Below, piece after piece: positions 1-12,688 of a DNA stretch of 64,000 bases (position 1 is the first letter of the stretch; every line of letters starts with the position of its first letter). Source of the stretch: Artocarpus heterophyllus (lineage: Eukaryota > Streptophyta > Magnoliopsida > Rosales > Moraceae); NCBI GenBank assembly GCA_025403435.1, contig CM046347.1:26734597-26798596 (forward strand), written 5' to 3'. Below the pieces are notes generated by a model that had not been told where the DNA came from, searched no databases, and saw only the letters and a program-made list of their open reading frames with translations. The translations under genes were made by a program, and so were the position numbers.

Positions 1-154
1 CTCTTGAGCACATCAATTCCACGTAATCGTCACCTGTCATAACACTTAGAAAAAAATGGTTAGTAGCATTATATCATAAATCCATATGGAATAAAATGCT
101 TAACTTCGACACTAATATAACATTATCCATTACATAGCATAGGCGGGTGTCACA
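1..154 (-). mobile_element. Possible end of an LTR running off the left edge
   Basis: The segment ends in CGGGTGTCACA at 144-154, the same terminus as the solo LTRs at 2322-4287 and 49372-51345. The rest is not obviously alike. It may be the end of a related LTR whose other end lies outside the window, so no target duplication can be tested. The shared terminus is the only evidence. Confidence 0.3.
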
Positions 155-2316
155 CCTAGCCATCTTAACTCGTATATGGGCTTAAATGGTCCAGCCCATG
201 CAAGCCCATGGCATGGCCCGGCCTGACCTACAAAATTCATGGGCTGGACTGGCCCGGCCTATGGCCCACTTGGGCCTAAAGAGAACGGGTTGGGCCAAGC
301 CAGGTCGACCCATTCTTGCATCTCTATAGTCTTAACTTGATCTTTAAAACTTTATGCATAGTAAATGCTAACATAAAACATATTCAAAACATTTGAAATT
401 TATTTTTTAACTTAACTTTGTTCTTGTCGGTTCATTAATCCATTGCTTACCTTAAATGTTCCTTAGTCAAACTTCTCATCTTACTTAACAGTTTTGTTAC
501 ATAATGTGTTACTGAACATTTTCTATCTAAGGGTGTCTTGCTAATTCAAAGTGCTTAGGCTCCGTTTTAGCCGTTTTGTAAAAAATGATAGTTTTACCCT
601 TAATAAGTTTTTCATGAGTCTCATAAATTTATTAAACTTCTCATTTTACTTTACTATTTCGTTACATAACAGGGTATAGAAAAATTCCCGCTTAGGGATA
701 TTTTCCTAATTCTGTCATTTCGGAGTTTGTTTTGGCCTTTTTATGAAAAATGACCATTTTGCCTTTGGGGTCGTAGAAAATTTTTGAAACTCGTTTTAAA
801 CCGAAACTCAAATTTCTTTACTTCTGATAATATTATGAAAAACAAAACAATAGTTTTTCTTTTGATAAAATCTATTTTATTAAAACTTTACAGTTTTGAT
901 CTGTTATTGCAAAAATCCTAGTTTTCACCCTTAATGTTTTTCTCTCATTCTTACTTGATAAAATCACTTAATCCTTTCAAAGCTGAAACCTGTGGTTATT
1001 GACTACCCACAGCCATGTAGAAAACCAACATTTTCTTAGTGAAAATCCAGTTTCACATAATTTTATAGTTTTTGGCTCGAAACATAAAAATCTTGACATT
1101 TTTCCCTTGAAACTAAAAATAACTGTTTTATACTGAAAATTTTAGTTTTTGATAAGGATTAAAACTTATAAAAGCTCCTTGGTTAAACTCAACAAATTTC
1201 AAAACGTTTGTCCCATATTATCGTTTTGAAATTTTGTGATAGATCTTGTAAGATTCATAACTTACAAACCGTAAAGAATTTACATGAATAGTCTAGATGA
1301 GTTCTACAATCTTTGTGTTTTAAATTTTTTGAAATTTCAACTATATAGTAGAGTTTTCTGCCATTTTTCAAAATTGCCTATTTGTGCATCAAACTTTTCA
1401 ATTTGATCCACTTAGAATTTTATAAGACTTTGTTCACAAAAGTTGTTCATCTCACTATTTTGGCCAAATCTTGTGTTTTATTTAGAAAACAAATTGGCCT
1501 CTAAGATCTCCAAAATCATCCATTTTTGAAAATGCACCATAATTTTGTTTTAGAGCAAAGTTCTTCAAACTTTGCATTTTAAAATATAAAGCCCTAGTTT
1601 TTAACACTAAGCATCATCACCATACACATAACACACTACATAATCATATCATAGAGTTCTTTCAACATGCCATAGTCCATATTTAAACAAATACATACCA
1701 ATCCTTCATGAAAAACAACAAACTTCAAAGTAAGGGATTAAATTTTTTACCAACTATTTGCAAGCTTTGTGATCCTCCTCAAAAAAGCTTGAATTTATCC
1801 AAGCTTCCTTGGCACAATTCATGATAAAATCCTCCATTAAAACCCTTCCAAAGTCAAGAGGAAACACAAAAACCCGTGAAGAAGAACTTGAGATTTTTAC
1901 CTCAAAAGTGTTTGTTCTTGAACAAAAACAGTTGCATCTTGAGTTTAAGCTTGATTGGAAGTTAAACTTTAGAATATATATATATATATATATTTGGGGG
2001 AACCAAAGGAGGGCTGCCGGTTTTTTAGTGGGAGGAAATGAGTTGTTTTGCTTATACTTTTGCGTGAAAATGATGAAGAAAATCTGTGATATTCTCCAAC
2101 TAGACACGTAAGCTTGTGTTGTCATCACATAAGGACTAAAATGAAAAAAAAAAAAAAAAAAGTTGCCCCAAAAGTAAGGCCAAAACCATGCACACTTAAG
2201 GGGGAGATGTGGATCATTTCCTTCCTTTTGGGTGGCCCATGGTGGATTTCATATCAACTTTTTAATAGTCTAAATTTACACTGACAGTATTTTGTATATA
2301 TTGCTGGTATATGTCT
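155..2316. other. Intergenic, AT-rich, no gene seen
   Basis: No credible coding sequence. Positions 180-330 hold a GC-rich block of repeated GGCCC/GGGCC words (such as TGGCCCGGCC) that differs sharply from its surroundings and looks like part of a dispersed repeat. A short (AT)n lies at about 1974-1992 and an A-run at 2141-2161. The overall style resembles decayed LTR sequence, but I found no paired ends. Confidence 0.5.
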
Positions 2317-2321
2317 CATAC

Positions 2322-4287
2322 TGTAACGCCCCTATATGGGGGTTAACAGTTTTTAATGAGATAAAATAAAAATAAAATAATAAAAGTAAAACCTTAAAAA
2401 TAAAATTTGCCCGGGACTTAAATGAAAACTCTCAACTCAAAAATAAAAATATAAACGACAAATAAACCACAGTTTTAATGTAGCACCTTAAATTTAATAA
2501 TATAAACTGTTGTCATCATCATTTTAACCCTCAACACATTATAATTACAGTCACAGAAAGTAACAATTGATGCTTACATTATCATGAAGAACATTCTTTA
2601 CAATTGAGCAGTCCCAATGTAATATAGTTACATCGCTTCCTCAACTATATTTCTCGTAGCCACCTCACACTTAGTGAGTCCTGAAAAGATATAAACATAA
2701 GGGAATGAGCAACACTATGCTCAGTAGAGAAAGCTATTACTCACCTCTATCATTACCACATTAAAATCTGCATGGTTAGTAAGTTACATCATATTCCAGA
2801 TTATGAGGTTTATTATGATCACATCTTATGGATACCGTAGTTAATAATTACCAAGTGTCATAATTACACATTTATACAAATATTAACAATCATCATTGTT
2901 CCTAGGTATCCATGTTAAATTGAGTATCACTCAACTCATCGAAACCCAAATGGGCGCACTTGATCACCCTATAAACATTCCAAGGGTGTTCCGGTGAGGG
3001 GACATCAAGCCCCGAGTCCTCACCAAATCAATTCCTGTACAGTGTGTTCTGGGACTTTCAACCCAAGGAAGCGTCATCGCCTTCCCCCTATTTTACCTTT
3101 TAGGGTATTCATGCCCAAGGACGTAACCGTCGCCCTCTTCATGTCTCACAATTTCTCTATATTGAATCATTATCAATAGAGTTAGTTTTCCTAACCATGC
3201 TTCTCAATTTATAACATGTGTCAATTCATTATGTTCCTCGCCGTACAATACAAGACGAGTCCATGTCATAGTTTCATATGTGATAATCATATAATATCAG
3301 TTCAACATAGATATATATATATTGCGGCAAAACAATCAATTTTAATTCTATAAAAACCTCACAAAAGATGAGTAATAGAATCCCTACCTTTTAAGCTTAT
3401 CAACAGTCTCTTAATCCTGGAATCAATTAACGTTAGCTCCATACTCCCTTGATCCTAAGGCGTGCATAAGGACAATTAAAACTAAAGCACAACATACAAC
3501 TACATTCATAAAATTTATTTTAATTTAATCTTAGAATTTCAAGAAATAACCACTGCCCATAGAGGTATTATAAAGTTTAACAATATAAATTTTCTGTCTA
3601 GGGCATATACACTTAGACTTCATACATATGCTCCAAAATAGCAACAAACATATACTTAGGTTTAAGAACGCAAATTTGAATAATCCTTTAGTATAAAAGA
3701 AAATTTATAAATGAAAGACTAAATTTGTTCATAAGATTCTAACCTCGGATTATGGTTAGTTGGAAGCTTGAAATGGCTTCAAAACAGGTTCCTTTACTTC
3801 GGTATGACTGAAATTCTTGCTCAAATGGAGGTGATGGTGGCTGATTTTTATGGCTGCCTTGAAGAAGTTCTCTAAGTATTTTGCTTCAGCAAAGAAATGA
3901 GAAGAAGAGTGTGGGAACCGTGGAAGAGAAAGGAAGAAAAGATGAAGTCTTTGAAGAGAAGTGATGGAAACAATTATAGAGGAGACATGTTGAAGCATGT
4001 CACGGAGGAAATAAAGAAAATGAGGGTCAAGAGTAGTTGGAAAAGATATCCTTATGTCTCATCTAAAGACTTTAACACACATAATGCCAATATGACATTT
4101 TTGAGATTTATTAGAAGTTCTAAGGCTTTTTAGTAATCATACTAAATAAATATAGGAGAATTTTAGAAAACTTAAAAATAGATAAAAATAAATATTATAA
4201 AATAAATTTAAATGAAGCAATTTTTTTTATACATTAAAAATTAATTTAATTACCTCAATACCCGTTAGGAGAATAACGGGTGTCACA
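2322..4287 (-). mobile_element. Solo LTR, copy 1 (Ty3/gypsy-like)
   Basis: The 1966-bp unit starts TGTAACGCCCC and ends GGGTGTCACA, the TG...CA ends of an LTR, and is flanked by the perfect 5-bp duplication CATAC (2317-2321 and 4288-4292). No gag-pol or second LTR adjoins it, so it is a solo LTR left by recombination. A nearly identical copy sits at 49372-51345 with a different duplication. Each end carries a small hairpin: CCCC-TATAT-GGGG on the left, CCCGTTA-loop-TAACGGG on the right. The transcribed strand is probably minus, because the minus strand reads as a leader with splice-like signals; that is inference. Assignment to Ty3/gypsy rests on the terminal sequence only. Confidence 0.85.
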
Positions 4288-4351
4288 CATACCACTAGCA
4301 TTCTTTCCTATACTATGTTTCATAGTCCACAAGCTTCCACGTCATCTATAT

Positions 4352-4530
4352 AGTATAATTCCTATACTGATTAATTTTACACAGTTTAATTTCTATATTG
4401 CATTACTTTATGCAGTATAATTTCTATATTACTTACTTTTATGCATTGTAATTTCTACACTGCTTAACTTTATTAGTATAATTCTTATACTGTATAACTT
4501 TATCAGTGTAATCTTTACACTAAATTATTC
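4352..4530. repeat. Degenerate tandem repeat, about 31 bp x 6
   Basis: Units begin with AGTATAATT or a variant at 4352, 4383, 4414, 4445, 4475 and 4505, so the period is 30-31 bp. Each holds a core like TAATTTCTATACTG followed by TTAACTTTA. The sequence left of the solo LTR (about 2278-2321) has similar words, so the LTR may have landed in the edge of this array. Confidence 0.7.
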
Positions 4531-4855
4531 TCATACTAGATAATTTCTATATTTCTTATTTTGTATTTCTGTTTTAAAATTTATTGTAACACATTCTACA
4601 ACAATTTAGCTTTCTAGCTTATGTTCAATTTTTTCCTTCCTTATGTAAGACATGGTATGATTTTGACCATGAAAATCCCATTTTCACTTTTATGAAATTT
4701 TTCTTAAAAATCAGATTTAAACAATAATTCTTATGACACCAAAATTATGCCTTAAATTCAACAAATTTTTTAACGTAAAATTTTAGTTTATAGAATTTGT
4801 ACTTAAATTACTTAGTATAAATCCTTAATTATTGCATATGTAATACACTAAAATT

Positions 4856-5352
4856 GTCAGGTTTCACAACACGATCACGACCCAGCCCTAACCCGTGATA
4901 TATGTAATACGTGACCCTCTATCAACCTACAACTTGAAATCAAACTATGACCCGAAATTAACCCACGACCTGAAATCAACTAATGATATTTTATAACTTA
5001 AAATTTATAATTTATGCATCAAAATTAAATAAAGGTAACATAAAACACATATTTTCTCAAAATTAAATCACTTGTATGCTATAAACACATCTAATTTAGT
5101 GTCAATTTATTAATAACATATATACTATGACAAAATATTTAAAAAATAGTAGACAAATAACATGCGAGTCAATTTAATGTCAATTTAGTATCGAGTAGGT
5201 TGATACGAACACGACCTGTTTTTTAGCGGGATAATTTTCAAGTTGACATGAAAATAACCCATGGCTTAATTTTTTGATACTAACCCGTAAAAATTTGTAT
5301 CATATTTGTGTCGTGTTGTCATATTGTAACCCGTATTTTTAGCCCTACAAAT
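4856..5352. repeat. Dispersed repeat with CACGAC/GTCGTG ends
   Basis: The left part (about 4860-4975) repeats ACGACC and AACCCG words, and the right part (5200-5352) carries their complements (CGTGTTGTC, TAACCCGT), around an AT-rich centre. This looks like a non-autonomous element of a type common in plant intergenic DNA. The ends and any target duplication are unclear. Confidence 0.35.
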
Positions 5353-5778
5353 AATTGTAAAACCGTCTAAATTAAATAGAGAAAAATTGATAATGACATA
5401 GAATGTGAACAAGATTCATTTTTTATATTAATCCATCCTATCAAATAATTATAAATCTAAAATGTAATATATTAATCTTCTCATACTTACGAATTAAAAT
5501 CTTCATTTCAATTTTACTATCAACCATGAAAAGAATGAATGAAATAAATTTTATATGATGATAAACAAAAAAAATAGTAAAATATTAATTTAAACATATT
5601 AACCATATTAATATTCTAAAGATATTAGTCACGAGTGAGCACGTGTTAGAATTTAATCAAATTTTATAAATAATTTGAGGAAAATGAGAGTTTAAGACCT
5701 AGTTGTCTAGATTTAAATGGAAGCCAAGTGTTAAAAGGGGAAATTATAATAAATGTTACTTTCTCAATTAGTACACAA

Positions 5779-5999
5779 CAAGTTTTGGAAATATTTGTAA
5801 TATATAACAATTTTATGATGTGAATAATTTATTTACTTTTTTTATTTACGGTGAATAATTCTTATTTACCTAATAAATAGATTTAAAGTATAAATAATTT
5901 ATATACCCTCTTGCTTATAGTGTAAATAATTTTTATTTACATAATAAATAAATTATTTACATTGTAAATATACTATTTACAATAAATATTTTTAAAACC
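5779..5999 (-). mobile_element. MITE-B, copy 1
   Basis: An AT-rich unit of about 220 bp built from TTATTTAC words. Its reverse complement aligns along its whole length with 34644-34859, which has clear terminal inverted repeats of about 40 bp (TGTTTTGAAAATATTT...). It has no coding capacity. Confidence 0.65.
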
Positions 6000-6636
6000 T
6001 GATATTTATTATAAAAAATTTCAAACTCTGTTATTTCTCTTCTTCTCCTAAAATCAAAATCAATTATGCTATTGGGCCACTAGCATTCGTTTCTTTTCAG
6101 AATTTACGGATGGATCCGATCTCTTTAGAGGCTTTTATTTCATGTATTATGGGTCAGCTTTTGTCTTTAGTGTTTTTGTAACTGTTGCTTTAAAATAAAA
6201 ATAAAAAGTTTGAAGAACCCTGGTGACCCTTTCGATTATCTTACAATATTACATCATTACTAGATTAATTCAGTTTAGATAATTAACACACACTTCGTGG
6301 TGGGATTGCAAACAAAGGAATTAAATATGAAAGTAAAATAATTAATTAGGCCTACAGGGTGACATGGCCACCACCAATGCTATACACGGCTTTGCAAACA
6401 CTTTTTGCCTGTGTTTCTATGACATTCTGCACGTGTATGGCAACTATTTGTTGAGATTCAAAGCCAGAGATCACAGGCGCCAAACGTATTTCCTGTGCTT
6501 CAAACGGCAGTTAGGCACAAAAGTTTTCTTCTTCCTTTTTTCCCCCTTTTATAATAAAACAAACAACCTTAAGGATTGACATTTATTCTAATGTATGCGC
6601 TTCTTAGTATTAGACGCTTCTCATAATCTTTTTGTA
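6000..6636. other. Intergenic; probable original upstream region of the receptor kinase
   Basis: No gene seen. The copia element at 6689-16370 was inserted into an (AT)n tract, so this stretch once lay next to 16420 and then formed the upstream region of the receptor kinase starting at 16570. A pyrimidine-rich stretch and TTATAATAA lie near 6530-6560. Promoter function is inferred from position only. Confidence 0.4.

Positions 6637-6688
<52 letters not shown>
6637..6688. repeat. (AT)n microsatellite, left part
   Basis: A pure AT dinucleotide run that ends exactly at the copia LTR. It is the left half of one microsatellite split by the insertion; the right half is 16371-16419. The apparent 5-bp duplication TATAT (6684-6688 and 16371-16375) cannot be told from the repeat itself. 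Confidence 0.9.
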
Positions 6689-6693
<5 letters not shown>

Positions 6694-8720
6694 GAAACAA
6701 AGTGCACAGTGAAATTTTAAAATTTTTTTCATCAGAATAATTTCCGAAACACAAATTTGACATGTTATATGTATAAATTGAACAGATCTTACTAACCTCA
6801 GTGTGCCGAAGAACCTCTGCAACCTGTGTAGAGAAGTAACGTTATAGAAGAGCATCAACCAACTGGTCTTCTTTGTTATTCTCTATCCACAACCGGAGTG
6901 AGTGTGGGTTCACACGTACAGCTCTTTCACCGGTGACTCTCCTTCCAACCAATAGAGAGAACCCAAAGCTAGTATTCGTGATTTGTGAACAAAAGCTCTC
7001 AGGGAGTTTTCAGATGCTCACTAGAAGAGTATTACTCTTAATCTCTCAAATTAATCTGAGTAAATCATAAGACTCACTCCCTTTATATAGCTATTGGTCA
7101 TGGGGTCAGTCCATATCAGATTAGGTCTCAAAAACTCGAAACAGAATCAAGTTCGGATCATTCTGATAAGATCCGCGTGAAAACGTGTAATCTTATCTCT
7201 TGCTGATCGGCAGACCGAACATTCTGATCGACAGGCCGAACAGGTCAGTTCGGCAGGCCGACCACGTCATCCGACAGGCCGAACTCCCGAGAAAAAATCT
7301 TCGCGAATCTTTTATCTTCCACCCGAGATTCTAAAGGATAAAATCTCAATTTTGATTCAAATAACCCAATAGAGAAGTTATCTGATCAAAACAAACTTTA
7401 TCAAGATAATCTCTAAGAAAATAAATCAATTCACAATAATTATACAAGTTTATCTTGTTCTAATTTGTCCAAAATTAAAACAACTGAAAACAGACAAGAA
7501 TTATCTGATCGCAATAATTCAACAAGTTTATCTTGAACTAATTTCTTACAAAATTAATTCAACCGTTAAACAGACATGAATTATTTGATTCTTATAAATT
7601 TTAAACCAATCTGATAAATCCGACATAAGTCACCAATTATTGGAAAAGCACGCCGTGTCGTTACAGGATTTTGTGAGCTAGCAAAGGGGACCAAAATGGA
7701 CCTATAAAGTTCAAGCTCATGATAATTATGAAACCCAATATCCCAGATATACATTTCACAATTATCAACTCCAACGCTACTCCACTAAAAGCTTGGAGCT
7801 GCACTCTCGAACTTTATAGAATTACAAAGCTCGTGTAGCTAAGTCTCCATGACATATCATAGTGTATCGTATCCCCATCTGATCATCCATAATCGGCTTA
7901 AGGACAAGTTCTGTCTTACCTTCCCGATTATTTTTATCTTACGTTCCATTGTCTCACCATTAGAAAACTTACCATCCAATGATAGTATACCATTTGGTTA
8001 CACCTATGTATCCAAATGGTTGAGCACTCTAGTTTTCCAATTACAGGACAACACATATAAGAGGATATCATTACTCCTAAAGAGGAGCTATGGATTCCAT
8101 ATCTATGAATAACAAGTCTACGCTATCAAGAGTCATGCCTCCAACGTATCGGCATGCATACCACTATAGAGATGTGGGAGTCACCCATTGGTACATCAAA
8201 AGACACAAGTCTAGACAACGGGCCCACTATTCATCTTAGGATTAAGATACAATACAAATGACTGTCTAAAGTGAATCGATTTGCCAAGACAGAATTATTA
8301 ATCCAAATCAATTCACTTTATGTCCCGATCCAACACGTCGTCACCTATGACAACACGCCAACGTTTCTATTCACAGAGTCCAACTCCGATGGTCAAGACA
8401 AACCATCTCCCTTAAGGGATATAGACAACATAACAATCTTTATATGAATAAAGTGCCCAACTTTATTCCCTCGATTGCGGATCATATGTTTTAGACCGTC
8501 ACCTTAAGAATCGTGTCTTCCGCATAATTAGTCCATCATATGCTCAATTCTTAAGGTTTAGACTGACAGTCTCAGACTACTGTTTGCTTATCATACATTC
8601 AACAAATATGAACGTAAAGAGGACAAGATTTGGTATATATAAATAAATAAATTCTTCATTGATAAAAATGTCTCCAAAAACGTAGTACATTTTTACTCCT
8701 TAGGGCATACATGTCTAACA
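6689..8720 (-). repeat. 3' LTR of copia-1
   Basis: A 2032-bp LTR. On the plus strand it begins TGTTGGAAAC and ends ATGTCTAACA; read on its own strand it has proper TG...CA ends. Compared with the 5' LTR it has about 45 bp more in the 7200-7285 region, where copies of a TCGGCAGGCCGA-like motif are repeated. Confidence 0.95.
7082..7089 (-). promoter_or_regulatory. TATA box in the 3' LTR of copia-1
   Basis: TATATAAA on the minus strand, inside the LTR where the element promoter should lie. The same motif occurs at 14772-14779 in the 5' LTR. Assigned by sequence and position. Confidence 0.5.
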
Positions 8721-8733
8721 ATCTCCCACTTGC
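8721..8733 (-). other. Polypurine tract of copia-1
   Basis: The minus strand reads GCAAGTGGGAGAT directly before the 3' LTR, the usual plus-strand primer of plant copia elements. It fixes the element's orientation. Confidence 0.85.
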
Positions 8734-8734
8734 A

Positions 8735-10513
8735 CTAAGTGAGTAAATACAGCAAATTTCGCATTCCCATAGCTTCCACATGCCTCTCGAAGACTCTCTC
8801 GGTAAGTGTCTTCATAAATGGATCAGCTAAATTGTCCTCTGACGCAATCTTGCACACCGTGACATGCCCGCCCTTAACGAAGTCCTTTATCACATGATAC
8901 TTCCGATCAATATGCTTACTCTTCTTGTGAAATCTTGGTTCCTTAGCATTAGCTACCGCCACAATGTTATCACAATACAGTGATACCGCTTTATCTATAC
9001 CAGGAACTACCTCAAGATTCCCAAGGAACTTGCGGAGCCACACTGCTTCTTTCGAAGATCACTAGCCGCCACATACTCGGCCTTCATCGTTGAATCCAAA
9101 GTGCAATCTTGCTTCGCACTTCTCCAACTGATGGCACCACCACCCAGAGTAATCACAAACCCCGAAGTCGGTTTCCTAGAATCCAGACAAGATTGAAAAT
9201 CCAAATCAGTGTATCCTAAAGGAGTCAAGTCCTCACTCGAATACACAAGCATATACCATCGAGTCCTTCTTAGGTACTTGAAAATATGCTTTAACCGTAA
9301 CCCAATGGTTCGGTCCTGGATCCGCCTGAAATCGACTTACAATCCCGACCGCATAGCTAATATCCGGTCGTGTGCAAAGCATGGCATACATGAGAGTACC
9401 CATTGCCGAAGCATAAGGCACCTTCTTCATGTATTCTCTTTCTTCATAAGACTTTGGAGAGTCTTTTTTAGAAAGAGTAATTCCAGACCTAGATGGTTGC
9501 CCACCTTTCTTGGAATCCTGCATTGCAAACGTCCTGAGAATTTTATCTATGTAGCCTGCCTGAGACAAAGCTATTATTTTGTTCTTTCTATCCCAAAAGA
9601 TCTGGATACCGAGAACAAAATTAGCCTCACCTAAGTCCTTCATGTCAAACTGCTTGGCCAACCATAATTTGACCGATGACAACACCCCAACGTCATTGCC
9701 AATTAGCAGAATGTCATCTACATAGAGCAGTAGAAAAACCACCTTCCCATCCTTAATGTGTTTGTAAACACATGGTTCATCCACATTTTGTGAGAACCCA
9801 TAAGTCTTGATCACTTGATCAAATCTTATGTTCCAAGAACGAGAAGCCTGTTTAAGTCCATAAATAGACTTTAGCAGCTTACAAACCTTACCTTTTTGAC
9901 CCGCGACCTTGAACCCGTCTGGTTGTTCCATATAAATGGACTCATCAAGATAGCCATTCAGAAGAGCCGTCTTGACATCCATCTGCCAAATCTCGTAGTC
10001 AAGAGCGGCAGCTATGGACAAGAGAATCCGGACGGACTTAAGCATGGCTACAGGCGAAAAGGTTTCCTCATAATCGATTCCTTCCTTTTGCGTATAACCC
10101 TTAGCTACCAGTCTAGCCTTAAAGGTTTCGTCCTTTCCATCCACTCCCCTTTTCCTCTTGTAGATCCACTTACACCCTATGGGTTTTACCCCTTCGGGAA
10201 GATCCATAAGCTCCCAGACCCGATTAGTCTCCATAGACTTCATCTCTATGTTCATGGCCTCTGTCCAGAGTCTTGAATCAACATCCTCCATGGCTTCTGC
10301 GTAAGTATAAGGATCCCTGTCATGTTCATCCGATTCAGCCAAAAAGACCACCCCATTGAACATATACCTCTCAAGTTGACGCCCGATCCTCCCACTACGC
10401 CGAAGCCCCTGAGGTTGTTGTTCAGGTTTGTTTGGTTTTTCTACACCGATCGGAATGGTTTCGTTCGAAACCTCCGGAGTGAACGAATCACCCCTTAACT
10501 CCTCAAGCACCAC
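8735..10513 (-). pseudogene. copia-1 reverse transcriptase and RNase H region
   Basis: The 10513-9233 frame encodes an RVT_2 reverse transcriptase: KARLVAKGYTQ, then QMDVKTALLNG (the family usually has F before LNG), YGLKQASRSW, and the catalytic box YVDDILLIGN. It runs out of frame near 9285. RNase H follows in two other frames: 9252-9007 (GYTDLDF, SRKPTSGFV, MKAEYVAA) and 9043-8735 (YCDNIVAVANA, KHIDRKYHVI, ADPFMK), with another frame break near 9040. In a live element this part copies RNA into DNA and degrades the RNA strand. This copy cannot be read through. Confidence 0.9.
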
Positions 10514-10519
10514 TTTGCT

Positions 10520-11890
10520 TCAAGGTTTAAAGTCGTCCATATAACTCTCCTCAAGGAAAGTTGCATTAGTTGAAACCACGACTTTATTTTCCTTTGGGTT
10601 ATAAAAATAACCCCCTTTAGTCCCTTTTGGATATCCTACAAACACGTAAACTTCTGAACGTGCTTCCAACTTATTCGGATCCTTAAACAGGACATGAGTC
10701 GGACATCCCCATATGCGAATATGGTTTAAGGATGTCTTCCGTCTTGTCCACAACTCGTGAGGGGTTTTAGGGACCGATTTTGAAGGCACATTGTTCAAAA
10801 GATAACATGCGGTTTGTAGTGCATATCCCCCAAAGGATAAAGGCAATGATGAATAACTCATCATGGACCGAATCATGTCCAACAAAGTCCTATTCTTTCT
10901 CTCCGCTATGCCATTCTGCTGCGGAGTGCCCGGCGCAGTCAAATGGGATAAAATCTCATTCTCTAACAAGTGTCCTAAGAACTCATCAGAAAGGTATTCC
11001 CCACCTCGATCAGATCGAAGTGCCTTTATGGGTCTACCCAATTGCTTTTCCACTTTAGCCTGAAACTCCTTGAACTTATCATAAGTTTCGCTTTTGTGGT
11101 GCATTAGGTACACAAACCCATATCTTGAGTAATCGTCAATAAAAGTGACGAAGTACTCATACCCTCCTCGTGCCCGGATGTTCATCGGTCCGCAAACGTC
11201 ACTATGCACAAGCTCTAGAACCCCTTCGGCCCTATTGCCCTTAGACCCGTATGGTCTTTTGGTCATTTTACCCTCCAAACAAGACTCACATTGAGGTATA
11301 GATTCCACCTTTAAGTGACTTAAAGGTCCATCCCTTATCAACCTTTGAATCCTATTCAGGTTAATATGGCCAAGGCGCAAATGCCAAAGATAAGTCTTAT
11401 TAGAGTGAGAAGTTTTAAGTCTTTTTGAGTTATTATCATTTATCTCAGCATTAAGCAATAAGTGCATCTTAGGTTTGATAAAATATAGATTATTTTGCAT
11501 CCATCCAGAACAGATAAAAGATTTGTTTTTACGAATCACCACTTTTTCATTAAAAGATACCACGTAGGAGTCTTTAAATAAAGAAGATACAGAAATTAAA
11601 TTTCTTTTAAATTTAAGAACATAAAAACAATCTCGTAAAATTAAATTCCTATAATTATCAAAGTAAAGATGGACATCTCCCACTGCTTCCGCTGAGACCA
11701 AGGATCCATCACCCATCCAAAGCGTTAAGTCTTCACACAGCAGACTTCTCGTTTCTTTGAATCCCTGCAGAGAAACAAAAACATGATTAGTTGCACCAGA
11801 ATCTATGACCCAGATGTCACTGGATTCCTCAACCAAACAAGTTTCTAAATATAGAAGATCACACCTACCTCCCTTGGAAAGGAAGTCCTT
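10520..11890 (-). pseudogene. copia-1 protease and integrase region
   Basis: In order on the minus strand: an aspartic protease active site (WVIDSGATNHV, near 11800); the integrase zinc-binding segment (LWHLRLGHIN ... CESCLEGK); and the integrase core with its three acidic residues in HSDVCGP, RSDRGGEY and GIAERKNR, followed by YLLNNVPSKS. The frame ends at a stop at 10520-10522 and the reverse-transcriptase frame resumes in phase two codons later, so one nonsense change separates them. The codon is TGA, which fits a C-to-T change in CGA. Confidence 0.9.
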
Positions 11891-12688
11891 GCAATGCTTC
11901 TTTATATACCCGACCTTACCACAGAAGAAGCACTTAAGCTTCTTTGGGTTCTTCTTCTTCTTCTTCTTGCTCTTGGTAGTAGCAGGAATAGAAGACTTCC
12001 CACTCTTGGCCCGTTGCTTCTTTCCATTCCCAGAGTTAGGATTGGAACCAGAAGCAGCCATCGTGTTAGCCTCTCCACCAGCAGGAGACTCCCTGATCAG
12101 CAGTTCAAACTCCTGTAACTGTTTCATCAGTTCTGTCAAGGTCATATCCTGTCTATTACTTAAATTAAAAGTAGCTCTAAACGGAATAAATTCCTTAGAT
12201 AGAGTCTCAAAGACCATAGTCATTTGAGTTTCAGCATCGATGTCAGCTCCATTGGTTTGAGCCTCAGCGAGGTAACCCATGACCAACATCATGTGCTCCT
12301 TTACAGATGTCCCCGGTCTCTGTCTACAGTTTAAGAGTTTCTGAAGCGCCCCTTGCCGCTTTGTTATGGCCTGACCTCCAAACATGTCCTCAAGATTATC
12401 CAAGATTTGCTTCGCAGTCTCATAATCCTGATGTTGAGCCTACAGCACGTTGTTCATGCTAGCCATAACATAGCAGCGGGCCTGATCATTAGCATCTTTT
12501 CAGCGATCGTACGCTTGGAATTGCTCATTACTTGAGTCTCCCGTAGGCTTGGGAGGACAAGGAGTTGTCAGTACATATTTCAGTTTCTCAAAGGATAGGA
12601 CGATGTCCAGGTTCCGTTTCCAATCGTTATAATTCTCACCGGTTAATTGGTTTTTGTCAAGTATCGAAGATAAAGCATTTTTAGACAT
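11891..12688 (-). pseudogene. copia-1 gag region
   Basis: Capsid-like Gag. The likely start is the ATG at 12688 (MSKNALSSIL...), followed by LTGENYNDWKRNLDIVL. Two in-frame stops lie at about 12500 and 12440. The rest reads open from 12403 (MDNLEDMFGGQ, then the UBN2-type segment), passes a lysine-rich stretch, and ends in a nucleocapsid zinc knuckle at about 11896-11938. There the CX2CX4HX4C pattern has tyrosine in place of its histidine, so the knuckle is probably defective. The stops fit TGG to TGA and CAG to TAG by comparison with family members. Confidence 0.85.

Noticed and set aside
3756..4133. Frames conserved in both solo LTR copies (3756-3998 minus, 3897-4133 plus; also 50813-51190)
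   Set aside because: They are identical because the LTR copies are recent. They overlap on both strands and match no protein pattern I know.
6569..6858. Frames with repeated IYIYIY
   Set aside because: Translation of the AT microsatellite.
9209..12227. Plus-strand frames across copia-1
   Set aside because: Antisense shadows of gag-pol; the real proteins are on the minus strand.
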